Assembly: GCA_018648925.1 (NCBI GenBank)
Contig: JABGQE010000012.1
Span: 1 to 16,690 of the forward strand
Source: a bacterium
Lineage (GTDB): Bacteria > Patescibacteriota > Minisyncoccia > Phycocordibacterales > UBA2163
Direction of reading: 5' to 3'
Length of the DNA stretch: 16,690 nt
In this document: positions 6,734 through 13,597 of the stretch, piece by piece
How the letters are laid out: the number at the start of each line of letters is the position of its first letter
Numbering within the stretch: position 1 is the stretch's first letter
The notes under the pieces: model-generated
Databases searched by the model: none
What the model was told of the DNA's origin: nothing
Seen by the model: the letters and a program-made list of their open reading frames with translations, nothing else
Made by a program: the position numbers and the translations under genes

Positions 6734-7945
6734 ATGAAATTTACTTACAAAGCAACAAAAGACGGAAAAGAATATGAAAATACGGTAGATATGCCAGATA
6801 GGTTTCTCGTATACAAACATATCAGAAAAGAAGGTGGTACCGTCGTGTCTGTTAAAGAAAACGAATTAAGTCTCTCTAAGAAAATGAGCGCCTTAAACAG
6901 TATGTTCGGTAAGGTTAAAATAGCTGAGAAGATAATGTTTACGCGTAATCTTGGAGTTATGATAAGGGTAGGACTCTCGCTCTCGAGAGCATTGGCTATC
7001 TTAGAAAGACAAACAAAAAACAAAAAGTTTAAAGAAGTTATAAGTAATGTTGGAGCAAGTATTAAAAAAGGCTCAAGTTTCCACGATGCTCTTGCAAAAT
7101 TTCCAAAAGTATTCCCTCCACTTTTTGTTTCAATGGTAAAGGCAGGAGAGGAGAGTGGAGGACTCGCAGAAGCGCTGGCTGTAGTAGGGAAGCAAATGGA
7201 AAAAGCTAATACCTTAAAGAAAAAAGTAAAAGGAGCCCTTATATATCCTTCAATAATTGTATTTGCGATGATAATTATAGGAATCGTAATGCTTTTGTAT
7301 GTTGTTCCTACCCTAACTAAAACATTTAATGAGTTGAACGTAGAATTACCAAAGAGTACACAATTTGTAATTACTATAAGTGATTTCCTTTCTAATAATA
7401 CTTTAGTGGCTTTGCTTTTGATTATAATATTAGGAGTAGGTGCTGTTATTGCATTTAAGTCAAAAAGAGGACGACGAATATTTGAATATATAATCCTCCA
7501 TATACCTGTTGTCTCAAATCTCGTTAAAGAGACAAACTCTGCCAGAACCGCTCGTACACTATCGTCACTTTTAGCATCGGGCGTTGAGGTTGTTAGCGCT
7601 ATCTCAATAACAGGGGAAGTAGTGCAAAATTCTTATTATAAAGAAGTGTTAAAACGCTCAGAAAAAGATATACAGAAAGGGCTACCTTTCTCTAAAGCGT
7701 TTATTGATAATGAAAAACTTTATCCAATACTTGTTGGAGAGATGATTGCTGTTGGAGAGGAGACAGGTCAGCTATCGGGTATGCTTCATCAGGTTGCAGA
7801 ATTTTATGAAAGTGAAGTTGATCAGAAAACAAAAAATATGTCCACAATAGTTGAGCCTTTCCTAATGATTCTTATAGGTGTGGTGGTAGGATTCTTTGCT
7901 ATTTCTATGGTTAGTCCTATTTATTCAATATCAGCAGGAATATAA
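6734..7945 (+). CDS. pilC: Type IV pilus inner-membrane platform protein (PilC/GspF family)
   Basis: 403 residues, close to the usual family size. It is the polytopic platform in the cytoplasmic membrane that passes pilins from the membrane into the growing fibre, driven by PilB. Two tandem T2SSF domains are visible. The first has RNLGVMIRVGLSLSRAL (71-87) and VSMVKAGEESGGL (132-144); the second has SSLLASGVEVVSAI (277-290) and GEMIAVGEETGQL (335-347). Membrane segments are about 171-193, 222-242 and 373-396. The start lies 5 nt after pilB with no Shine-Dalgarno and no spaced -10 box, so it is co-transcribed with pilB. No retraction ATPase, prepilin peptidase or secretin is in the window; a secretin would not be expected if the cell envelope is monoderm. 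Confidence 0.95.
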   Translation: MKFTYKATKDGKEYENTVDMPDRFLVYKHIRKEGGTVVSVKENELSLSKKMSALNSMFGKVKIAEKIMFTRNLGVMIRVGLSLSRALAILERQTKNKKFKEVISNVGASIKKGSSFHDALAKFPKVFPPLFVSMVKAGEESGGLAEALAVVGKQMEKANTLKKKVKGALIYPSIIVFAMIIIGIVMLLYVVPTLTKTFNELNVELPKSTQFVITISDFLSNNTLVALLLIIILGVGAVIAFKSKRGRRIFEYIILHIPVVSNLVKETNSARTARTLSSLLASGVEVVSAISITGEVVQNSYYKEVLKRSEKDIQKGLPFSKAFIDNEKLYPILVGEMIAVGEETGQLSGMLHQVAEFYESEVDQKTKNMSTIVEPFLMILIGVVVGFFAISMVSPIYSISAGI

Positions 7946-7956
7946 AAGAGATTTTC

Positions 7957-7965
7957 TGTTACAAT
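7957..7965 (+). promoter_or_regulatory. Promoter of the minor-pilin operon (TGtTACAAT, 6 nt from ATG)
   Basis: Extended -10: TG at 7957-7958, one base, TACAAT at 7960-7965, then aaaaga and ATG at 7972. It lies in the 26-nt gap between pilC and the first pilin gene, so the pilins can be transcribed apart from pilB-pilC. Predicted mRNA is leaderless. Confidence 0.68.
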
Positions 7966-7971
7966 AAAAGA

Positions 7972-8421
7972 ATGAAGAAAGGTTTTACAATAACAGAATT
8001 AGTAATAGTAATAGCAATACTTGCGATAATAGTTACTATCGTTGCAAGTGCATTTTCAAAATTTAATAATAATCAATCTCTTGGTGGCGCTGTTGGCGAG
8101 GTAACATCAACGCTCAATGAAGCGCGAGCCAACACTCTTGCCTCATACAACAACATTGCTTACGGGGTACATTTTCAGGCCGATAAAGTAGTCTTTTTTA
8201 AGGGTAGTACTTACTCGTCATCTGATCCTGATAATGAAGATATAATACTTTCATCAAAAATCTCAGTATCAAACATTGCACTTTCTGGTGGTGGAAGTGA
8301 TGTCATTTTCAAAAGACTCACTGGCAAAACTGACCAAAATGGTACGGTGACATTATCGCTTATTTCTGACCCAACAAAAACAAAAACGATAACAATACAG
8401 GGGTCTGGGATTATTGAATAA
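7972..8421 (+). CDS. Type IV pilin-like protein, FimT/GspH type
   Basis: 149 residues. A class III signal peptide with a 4-residue leader (MKKG), predicted cleavage before Phe, then FTITELVIVIAILAII with Glu at mature position 5, the residue that supports recruitment and N-methylation in pilins. The globular part (ANTLASYNNIAYGVHF, VVFFKGSTY, GGSDVIFKRLTGK, ITIQGSGIIE) matches the GspH/FimT minor-pseudopilin pattern. It leads a four-gene operon (spacings 8, 1 and 1 nt to the following genes) in the order H-I-J-K. By analogy with those systems it would join the initiation/tip complex of the pilus. A major pilin is less likely, because the sequence resembles minor pilins and no multi-copy pilin genes sit nearby. 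Confidence 0.88.
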   Translation: MKKGFTITELVIVIAILAIIVTIVASAFSKFNNNQSLGGAVGEVTSTLNEARANTLASYNNIAYGVHFQADKVVFFKGSTYSSSDPDNEDIILSSKISVSNIALSGGGSDVIFKRLTGKTDQNGTVTLSLISDPTKTKTITIQGSGIIE

Positions 8422-8429
8422 ACACAGTT

Positions 8430-8936
8430 ATGAAAAATATTTTTATAAAACAAAAAAATATTAATTCTAATGGCATGGGTCTTATAGAGATAATTATAGG
8501 AACATCTATAATATCTCTTTCTATGGTTGGACTCATTGCAGCATTTAACCTTTTTATACGTGCAGGACTAGCGAATACAAACAAAATCCAAGCTATCTAT
8601 CTCCTAGAAGAAAGTAGTGAAGCATTTAGGCATATGAGAGATAGCGGATGGACAATAAACATAAATTCTCTTTCTAAGAGTACTCCGTATTATCTTTCAT
8701 TAGAAAGCTCTAGTTGGGTTGCTACAACCACAACAGCACTTATTGATGGTGTGTTTGATAGAACAATAACGATTTACGATGTATACAGGCGTGATTCAGA
8801 CAACGATATCGTCGCAAGTACATCTCCCGACTCAAAAACATTAGACCCAAACATCGTGCAGATTACTACAAGTGTGGCTTGGGACAAAGGAGATGTAAAT
8901 TCTACAACATACCTTACCAATATGCTTAATAATTAA
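8430..8936 (+). CDS. Minor pilin-like protein, PilV/GspI type
   Basis: 168 residues. Class III signal peptide with a 15-residue leader ending in NSNG; cleavage is predicted before Met, giving MGLIEIIIGTSIISLSM with Glu at +5. After the hydrophobic helix, NKIQAIYLLEESSEAFRHMRDSGW matches the helix-to-globular transition of PilV/GspI-like proteins. Later residues include DGVFDRTITIYDVYR and PNIVQITTSVAW. It has no Shine-Dalgarno and starts 8 nt after the first pilin gene, so it is expressed within the operon. Its probable role is the second subunit of a minor-pilin tip complex; the exact family name is inferred from order and style. Confidence 0.85.
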   Translation: MKNIFIKQKNINSNGMGLIEIIIGTSIISLSMVGLIAAFNLFIRAGLANTNKIQAIYLLEESSEAFRHMRDSGWTININSLSKSTPYYLSLESSSWVATTTTALIDGVFDRTITIYDVYRRDSDNDIVASTSPDSKTLDPNIVQITTSVAWDKGDVNSTTYLTNMLNN

Positions 8937-8937
8937 T

Positions 8938-9438
8938 ATGATTAAGATACGACAAGACAGAAAATCAGGTTTTTCTTTAATAGAGTCATTAATCTATATG
9001 GCTATTCTGTCAGCTATGGTGGTTGTTGTAGTAAATGTGCTTCTTATTACAGCAAAGTCGTATGGCAATCTGAAGACTTCAAGGAATATAAATAACTCTA
9101 TTATTACTTCTCTTGAAAGAATGACTCGTGATATTAAATCTGCAGATGATATTATGGTAGTAGATAGTGTGTTTGATACACATCCAGGTAAACTTACTTT
9201 ACAATCAGATACCACAACAACAGAGTTTTATTTGAGTGGTGGAATTTTAAGGGTAAAAGAAGATACCGTAGACACTGGACCGCTAACACAGCAAGAATCA
9301 TCTATAGATAATTTAGTATTTAGGTTGCTTGATAATGGAACATCAAAAGCTATTAGAATAGAGATGACTATGTCTATAGTTTACAAAAGTGTAACTAAGA
9401 CAAAAAAGTTTTACACTACGGTGGTTTTAAGAAATTAA
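8938..9438 (+). CDS. Minor pilin-like protein, PilW/GspJ type
   Basis: 166 residues. Class III signal peptide with an 11-residue leader ending in RKSG; cleavage is predicted before Phe, giving FSLIESLIYMAILSAM with Glu at +5. Downstream are SLERMTRDIKSADDI and LQSDTTTTEFYLSGGILRV, a GspJ/PilW-like pattern, ending in a strand-rich tail (KTKKFYTTVVLRN). One base separates it from the gene before and one from the gene after, indicating translational coupling or tight co-transcription without recognisable ribosome binding sites. Predicted third subunit of the pilus tip complex. Confidence 0.86.
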   Translation: MIKIRQDRKSGFSLIESLIYMAILSAMVVVVVNVLLITAKSYGNLKTSRNINNSIITSLERMTRDIKSADDIMVVDSVFDTHPGKLTLQSDTTTTEFYLSGGILRVKEDTVDTGPLTQQESSIDNLVFRLLDNGTSKAIRIEMTMSIVYKSVTKTKKFYTTVVLRN

Positions 9439-9439
9439 T

Positions 9440-11305
9440 ATGAGAAATAGATTGGTCAATAAAAAAATACGAACAAATGGAGGGCAAGCTATGATAATAA
9501 CAGTTATGTTTTTGCTCGCTGGGAGCTTGATTACAGTTGGAAGTGTTTCCTCTCCTGTTCTTAAGGACATAAAGATAGTACGTAATTTAGAAGAATCAAA
9601 ACAAAGCTTTTCTTTGTCAGAAGGTGCTGTAGAAGACCTTGTTTACCGTGTCATAAATGGGATTAGTTTTTCTGATACAGAGGTTTTATCAGTAAATGGT
9701 GTCACGGCAACTACCACTACTACTGTCTTGGCTGATGAGAGGAAGATTATCTCTGTCGGAGATAAAGACAATGTCATAAGAACAACACAAGCTATCTTAA
9801 AGCAGGGTGTTGGTGCGTCATTTAATTATGGATTGCAAGTTGGAGAGGGTGGAATAGAAGTCAAAGGAGATAATGTACAGATAATAGGTAATATATATTC
9901 AAATGGTAGCATAGATGGTGATACAGGTTTTAATATTACAGGAGATGCTATTGTAGCTGGCGGTACAGCACTTACACCAGATCAGCAGTGGTTAGTACAA
10001 AATGATGACTTTATCTTTGGTAAGACGGTTGGGTCAGAAGATCAGATTGATGCTGCGCAGAGTTTTAAGATTAGTGATGAAGAAGATCTAAATAAAATAT
10101 CTATTTATATAAAAAAAGTTGGGAATCCCTCAAATATAACTATTCAGATAAATAAAGACAAAGATGGTAGTCCTGGAGAGAAGGGTGGGGACGTAGTTGT
10201 TCAGGGTGTCTTGCAAGCATCCTCAGTCACTGATACTTACGGATGGATTGACGTTGGTTTTTCTAGTACTCCAGAACTTGACGATGATAAGACATACTGG
10301 ATTGTCGCCGATGCATCTGATGACGAGAACAATTATTGGGTGTGGGGTACTGACAATACTAATGCTTACCCAGATGGTAGTGGAAAATATAATGATGACT
10401 GGGAAGATAAAAATAATTGGGATAATATCGTAGGAGATTTGAATTTTAAAATTTGGCTTGCAGGAGACATAACCTCTATTGAAGATGCAACTGTCGGATT
10501 AGATGTATATGCAAACACCATAGACTCCGTTACTGCGGGTGGAGATGCATACGGACAAACGATTAGTGATACAACGGTTGGTGGGAATGTGTATGCTAAT
10601 TCATTGTCTAGTTGTACTATCGGTGGAGATGCATATTACAATTCAATATCTAGTTGTACTGTTGGAGGGAGCTCTACTTCGTCGACAACTCCACCTAGTG
10701 ATATGCCGCCACAAGTATGGCCAATATCAGATGCAAATATTGCCTCCTTTAAGGCTGATGCACAGGCAGGGACTTTAATTAGTGGTGATTATGTATTGGG
10801 TCAAGATGAGTCTGGGTCTCTTGGTCCAGCAAAGATCACAGGTGATTTGATATTAGACAAGGATTCACATCTTACTGTGACGGGTACCATATGGGTGGAA
10901 GGGTCTATTGATATAGAAAAAGAAACGCAAGTTGAACTCTATCCAGGGTATGGAACTAATAGTGGAGTTATTGTTGCTGATGGTAATATGCATATAGACA
11001 AAGAGGGTTATCTTGCTGGGTCAGAAGACCCTAATAGTTTTGTTATGTTTATTATCCTTGCAACTAGTGGAACCCATCATAATGCAGCTATTGATTTTCA
11101 TGAAGACACAACTGTTGAGGGAATAATCTTTGCTCCAAACGGTAAGGTGAATCTTCATAAGGATGTGCATTTGACACAACTTACAGCTTACTCAATAGAG
11201 ATAGATAAGGATTCAACTATTGAGTATGACACAGGGTTAGTAAATGTAGTGTTTACTAGTGGTCCTAGTGGTGGATATGGTATAGAAAGCTGGCTAGAAA
11301 TCTAG
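9440..11305 (+). CDS. Large PilX/GspK-like pilin protein with beta-solenoid and inserted domain
   Basis: 621 residues. It begins like a pilin: basic leader ending in RTNGG, then QAMIITVMFLLAGSLITVGS as hydrophobic helix, but Ile sits at +5 where Glu is expected. Lack of Glu5 is a mark of the GspK tip pseudopilin. FSLSEGAVEDLVYRV (57-71) matches the segment after the helix in PilX/GspK-like proteins. Residues about 138-175 and 346-410 look like beta-solenoid coils. The second stretch contains four tandem 14-residue repeats (351-406) such as TVGGNVYANSLSSC and TIGGDAYYNSISSC. Between them sits an inserted beta-sandwich-like domain (about 200-345; QSFKISDEEDLNKISIYIKK … YWIVADASDD … NFKIWLAG). 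A further strand-rich region (about 460-600) resembles bactofilin-like or polymer-forming modules. Last gene of the pilin operon; a tip adhesin role is inferred. Confidence 0.82.
   Translation: MRNRLVNKKIRTNGGQAMIITVMFLLAGSLITVGSVSSPVLKDIKIVRNLEESKQSFSLSEGAVEDLVYRVINGISFSDTEVLSVNGVTATTTTTVLADERKIISVGDKDNVIRTTQAILKQGVGASFNYGLQVGEGGIEVKGDNVQIIGNIYSNGSIDGDTGFNITGDAIVAGGTALTPDQQWLVQNDDFIFGKTVGSEDQIDAAQSFKISDEEDLNKISIYIKKVGNPSNITIQINKDKDGSPGEKGGDVVVQGVLQASSVTDTYGWIDVGFSSTPELDDDKTYWIVADASDDENNYWVWGTDNTNAYPDGSGKYNDDWEDKNNWDNIVGDLNFKIWLAGDITSIEDATVGLDVYANTIDSVTAGGDAYGQTISDTTVGGNVYANSLSSCTIGGDAYYNSISSCTVGGSSTSSTTPPSDMPPQVWPISDANIASFKADAQAGTLISGDYVLGQDESGSLGPAKITGDLILDKDSHLTVTGTIWVEGSIDIEKETQVELYPGYGTNSGVIVADGNMHIDKEGYLAGSEDPNSFVMFIILATSGTHHNAAIDFHEDTTVEGIIFAPNGKVNLHKDVHLTQLTAYSIEIDKDSTIEYDTGLVNVVFTSGPSGGYGIESWLEI
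10490..10669 (+). repeat. Imperfect 42-bp tandem repeats (14-residue units) in the tip-pilin gene
   Basis: Four consecutive 42-bp units plus a partial fifth encode the 14-residue series T-[VAI]-G-[LG]-[DN]-[VA]-Y-x-[NQ]-[TS]-[IL]-[SD]-[SD]-x, ending in TVGG. The last two full units both end in SSC, placing two cysteines one coil apart. The period fits short coils of a beta-solenoid. Confidence 0.8.
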
Positions 11306-11308
11306 GTA

Positions 11309-11317
11309 TGGTATTAT
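11309..11317 (+). promoter_or_regulatory. tpiA extended -10 promoter (TGgTATTAT, 7 nt from ATG)
   Basis: TG at 11309-11310, one base, TATTAT at 11312-11317, then ataagtt and the ATG at 11325. The spacing is one base longer than at the other operon-first genes, so a leaderless or one-base-leader mRNA is predicted. No Shine-Dalgarno is present. Confidence 0.6.
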
Positions 11318-11324
11318 ATAAGTT

Positions 11325-12095
11325 ATGTCTAAAGATAAAAAATTAATAATAGCAAACTGGAAGTTGAATCCTGAATCCCTAAAAGACGCGAAGAAGCTTT
11401 TTGTTGATATTAAAAAGGTTGCAAGTAGAACTCAGAAAGTACAGACAGTTATATGTTCGCCGTCTGTGTATATAGCAGAGCTTAGTAAAATGTACTCAGG
11501 ACACAGACTAGAAGTTGGTGCACAGGATGTGTTCTGGGAAAATAAAGGTAAGCATACTGGAGAGCTTTCGCCGACAGCTTTGAAAAGTGTTGGTGCTAAA
11601 TATGTAATAATAGGGCATTCAGAAAGAAGAGCGTTAGGAGAAAGTAATACTGATGTAAATAAAAAAGTAGCTGCAGCACTTAAAGCTGGACTCAATGTAG
11701 TTTTATGTATTGGAGAGAGTAAAAGAGATTCGCAAGCATTGTATTTAAAATTTTTAAGGGAAGAGCTTGAAAGTGCGCTTTCAGGCGTACCAAAAAACCA
11801 CCTTAAGAATCTAATAATTACATATGAACCACTTTGGGCAATAGGTAAAAGTGCAGACGATGCTGTGTCATCTCACCAAATGCATGAAATGTATCTTTTT
11901 ATAAGAAAAATCCTTACAGAAATTTATACAAAGAATATTGCATTTAATGTACCAATAATATATGGCGGTTCTGCAGAACCTGACAATGTAAAAGAATTAC
12001 TTGATAGCGGAGAGATAGACGGTTTCCTTGTCGGACATTCATCACTTAAAGCATCTCAGTTTAACGAGATTCTAAAAATCACAAACTCTATTTAA
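11325..12095 (+). CDS. tpiA: Triosephosphate isomerase
   Basis: 256 residues, the usual TIM-barrel length. It interconverts dihydroxyacetone phosphate and glyceraldehyde 3-phosphate in cytoplasmic glycolysis. All catalytic positions are visible: N11 and K13 (ANWKLN), H98 (IGHSERR) and the catalytic base E168 (YEPLWAIGKS, including the start of the mobile loop 6). The phosphate-binding segments YGGSAEPDN (213-221) and GFLVGHSSL (233-241) are present. The gene has its own extended -10 box and is followed by pgk after a single base, forming a lower-glycolysis operon. Nothing in the sequence suggests loss of function. Confidence 0.97.
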   Translation: MSKDKKLIIANWKLNPESLKDAKKLFVDIKKVASRTQKVQTVICSPSVYIAELSKMYSGHRLEVGAQDVFWENKGKHTGELSPTALKSVGAKYVIIGHSERRALGESNTDVNKKVAAALKAGLNVVLCIGESKRDSQALYLKFLREELESALSGVPKNHLKNLIITYEPLWAIGKSADDAVSSHQMHEMYLFIRKILTEIYTKNIAFNVPIIYGGSAEPDNVKELLDSGEIDGFLVGHSSLKASQFNEILKITNSI

Positions 12096-12096
12096 T

Positions 12097-13218
12097 ATGG
12101 AATTAAAAGATATACGAAAAGTAGAAAACCTGAAAGGCAAAAGAGTGCTTTTGAGAAGTGACTTAAACGTGCCTATTAAAGACGATAAGATAATTAATGA
12201 TTTTCGTCTAATTAAAGCATTGGAAACGATTAACTTCCTGAGAGAGTCTGGCGCAAAGGTGGTATTAATGGGGCATAGAGGAAGGGATAAGAAATCCTTG
12301 TCTTTAGTGTATGAGTACTTTAAAGAGCGTATATCACTAGCTTTTGCAGGAGAGGTGCTTGGAGAGAAGACTACGTCTTTGGTAGAGAGTATGAATGATG
12401 GCGATGTGGTAATACTTGAGAATCTAAGAACAGATAATAGAGAGATAGAGAACGACAATGATTTTGCAAAAGAATTAGCTAGTCTGGCTGATGTTTATGT
12501 AAACGATGCATTCTCTGTGTCGCACAGAGAGCATGCTTCTGTTGTTGGTGTGCCTAAGTATTTACCAAGCTACACAGGTATCTTATTTCAAGAAGAGGTA
12601 AAAGAATTGTCTGAAGCTTTGAACCCTCTTTCTCCCTCGCTTTGTATCTTGGGTGGCGCAAAGTTTGAGACAAAAGAGCCTTTGGTAAAAAAATTACTTA
12701 ATGTATATAGTAATGTATTTGTCTCTGGGGCTTTGGCACATCATTTTTTTAAGAGTAAAGGTTTTAATATAGGGGTTTCTTTATCATCAGATACGGGTGT
12801 TGATATAGAAGAATTAGTAAATAATAAAAAGATAATGATACCGATTGACGTTGTTGTCGCAAACAAAGATGGTATGTTCGTAAAAAAACCAAATGAAGTA
12901 TCAAATGAGGACAATATTGCAGACTCAGGACCAGAGACTGTGAAAAAACTCAAAGAAATTGTAAAAGATTTTAAATTTGTATTATGGAATGGTCCGCTTG
13001 GTGAATATGAGAAAGGTTTTACCAATCCAACTGAAGAACTTGCGCTCGCTCTATCAGAGAGTTCAGCTAAAACTCTTATAGGAGGAGGGGACACTGTAGC
13101 GGCTATAGAACACCTCGGACTTGATGATAAATTTGATTTTATCTCTACAGGTGGCGGAGCGATGCTTAAGTTCTTGCTCAACGGCACGCTTGTAGGTATA
13201 GAGGCTCTTAAAGATTAA
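12097..13218 (+). CDS. pgk: Phosphoglycerate kinase
   Basis: 373 residues, somewhat shorter than the usual 390-415. It makes ATP and 3-phosphoglycerate from 1,3-bisphosphoglycerate. N-domain substrate-binding motifs are RSDLNVPI (20-27), NDFR (34-37), GHRGR (59-63, where many bacteria have GHLGRP) and NDAFSVSHREHAS (136-148). C-domain nucleotide motifs are LGGAKFETK (185-193), LWNGPLGEYE (296-305), GGGDT (329-333) and STGGGA (350-355). The shortening falls mostly around residues 62-85, after GHRGR. It starts one base after tpiA with no ribosome binding site. Its stop lies 11 bp inside the convergent HIT-family gene, with no terminator between them. Confidence 0.96.
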   Translation: MELKDIRKVENLKGKRVLLRSDLNVPIKDDKIINDFRLIKALETINFLRESGAKVVLMGHRGRDKKSLSLVYEYFKERISLAFAGEVLGEKTTSLVESMNDGDVVILENLRTDNREIENDNDFAKELASLADVYVNDAFSVSHREHASVVGVPKYLPSYTGILFQEEVKELSEALNPLSPSLCILGGAKFETKEPLVKKLLNVYSNVFVSGALAHHFFKSKGFNIGVSLSSDTGVDIEELVNNKKIMIPIDVVVANKDGMFVKKPNEVSNEDNIADSGPETVKKLKEIVKDFKFVLWNGPLGEYEKGFTNPTEELALALSESSAKTLIGGGDTVAAIEHLGLDDKFDFISTGGGAMLKFLLNGTLVGIEALKD

Positions 13219-13570
13219 TTTTAATTTTCTCAGCATTTCCTTCAAAATCTTTTTTGTCACCAATTGCTTTATTTGGATCTGGAAAAAGCCAAGTGTGGGC
13301 ATGAGGAATTTCTTCCCCGATAACTCTTGACCATACTTCATCTGTGCCGAATGCCCCTTGTATTGCTTTGGCTATTTTTTGCACTACAAGGGAGTAGTTG
13401 TCGTAGTTTGGTATATCCCATACCCATCTATAGTGCGCTTTTGGAATCACTTGCACATGTCCAGGTGAGCGAGGGTTTATGTCAAGAAAAGCCAAACTAT
13501 CAGCGTCCTCGTAGATTTTATATGACGGTACTTCGTCGTTTATTATTTTACAAAATAGGCAGTCATTCAT
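13208..13570 (-). CDS. HIT-family nucleotide hydrolase/transferase
   Basis: 120 residues from the ATG at 13570. HIT proteins cleave nucleotide phosphoramidates, dinucleotides or nucleotide conjugates through a His nucleophile. The start MNDCLFCKII (with CxxC, C4 and C7) matches the classic Hint-type N-terminus; a 21-residue extension upstream is open but would run through its own promoter and into recJ. SPGHVQVIPKAHY (35-47) is typical. The triad reads H90-A-H92-T-W94: the first and middle (nucleophilic) His are kept, while the third His of HxHxH is Trp. The substrate is therefore uncertain. It converges with pgk, overlapping by 11 bp, and diverges from recJ with only 27 bp between start codons. 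Confidence 0.9.
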   Translation of the reverse strand: MNDCLFCKIINDEVPSYKIYEDADSLAFLDINPRSPGHVQVIPKAHYRWVWDIPNYDNYSLVVQKIAKAIQGAFGTDEVWSRVIGEEIPHAHTWLFPDPNKAIGDKKDFEGNAEKIKINL

Positions 13571-13576
13571 AATTCT

Positions 13577-13582
13577 ATTATA
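13577..13582 (-). promoter_or_regulatory. HIT gene -10 box (TATAAT, 6 nt from ATG, minus strand)
   Basis: On the minus strand TATAAT is followed by agaatt and the ATG at 13570. There is no extended -10 TG. Predicted +1 is the A of the start codon. The box abuts the recJ promoter on the opposite strand, so the two sites probably compete or are bound exclusively. Confidence 0.7.
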
Positions 13583-13591
13583 TGTTAAAAT
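13583..13591 (+). promoter_or_regulatory. recJ extended -10 promoter (TGtTAAAAT, 6 nt from ATG)
   Basis: TG at 13583-13584, one base, TAAAAT at 13586-13591, then gtacag and ATG at 13598. Any -35 contact would lie inside the start of the HIT gene; none is obvious. Predicted leaderless transcript. Confidence 0.68.
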
Positions 13592-13597
13592 GTACAG

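Noticed and set aside
12072..12458. Minus-strand 128-codon frame across the tpiA-pgk junction
   Set aside because: Antisense to the conserved N-terminus of Pgk; Ser/Leu-rich shadow translation without motifs.
12741..13187. Minus-strand 148-codon frame inside pgk
   Set aside because: Fully antisense to conserved Pgk motifs; low-complexity Ser/Pro-rich translation typical of a shadow frame.
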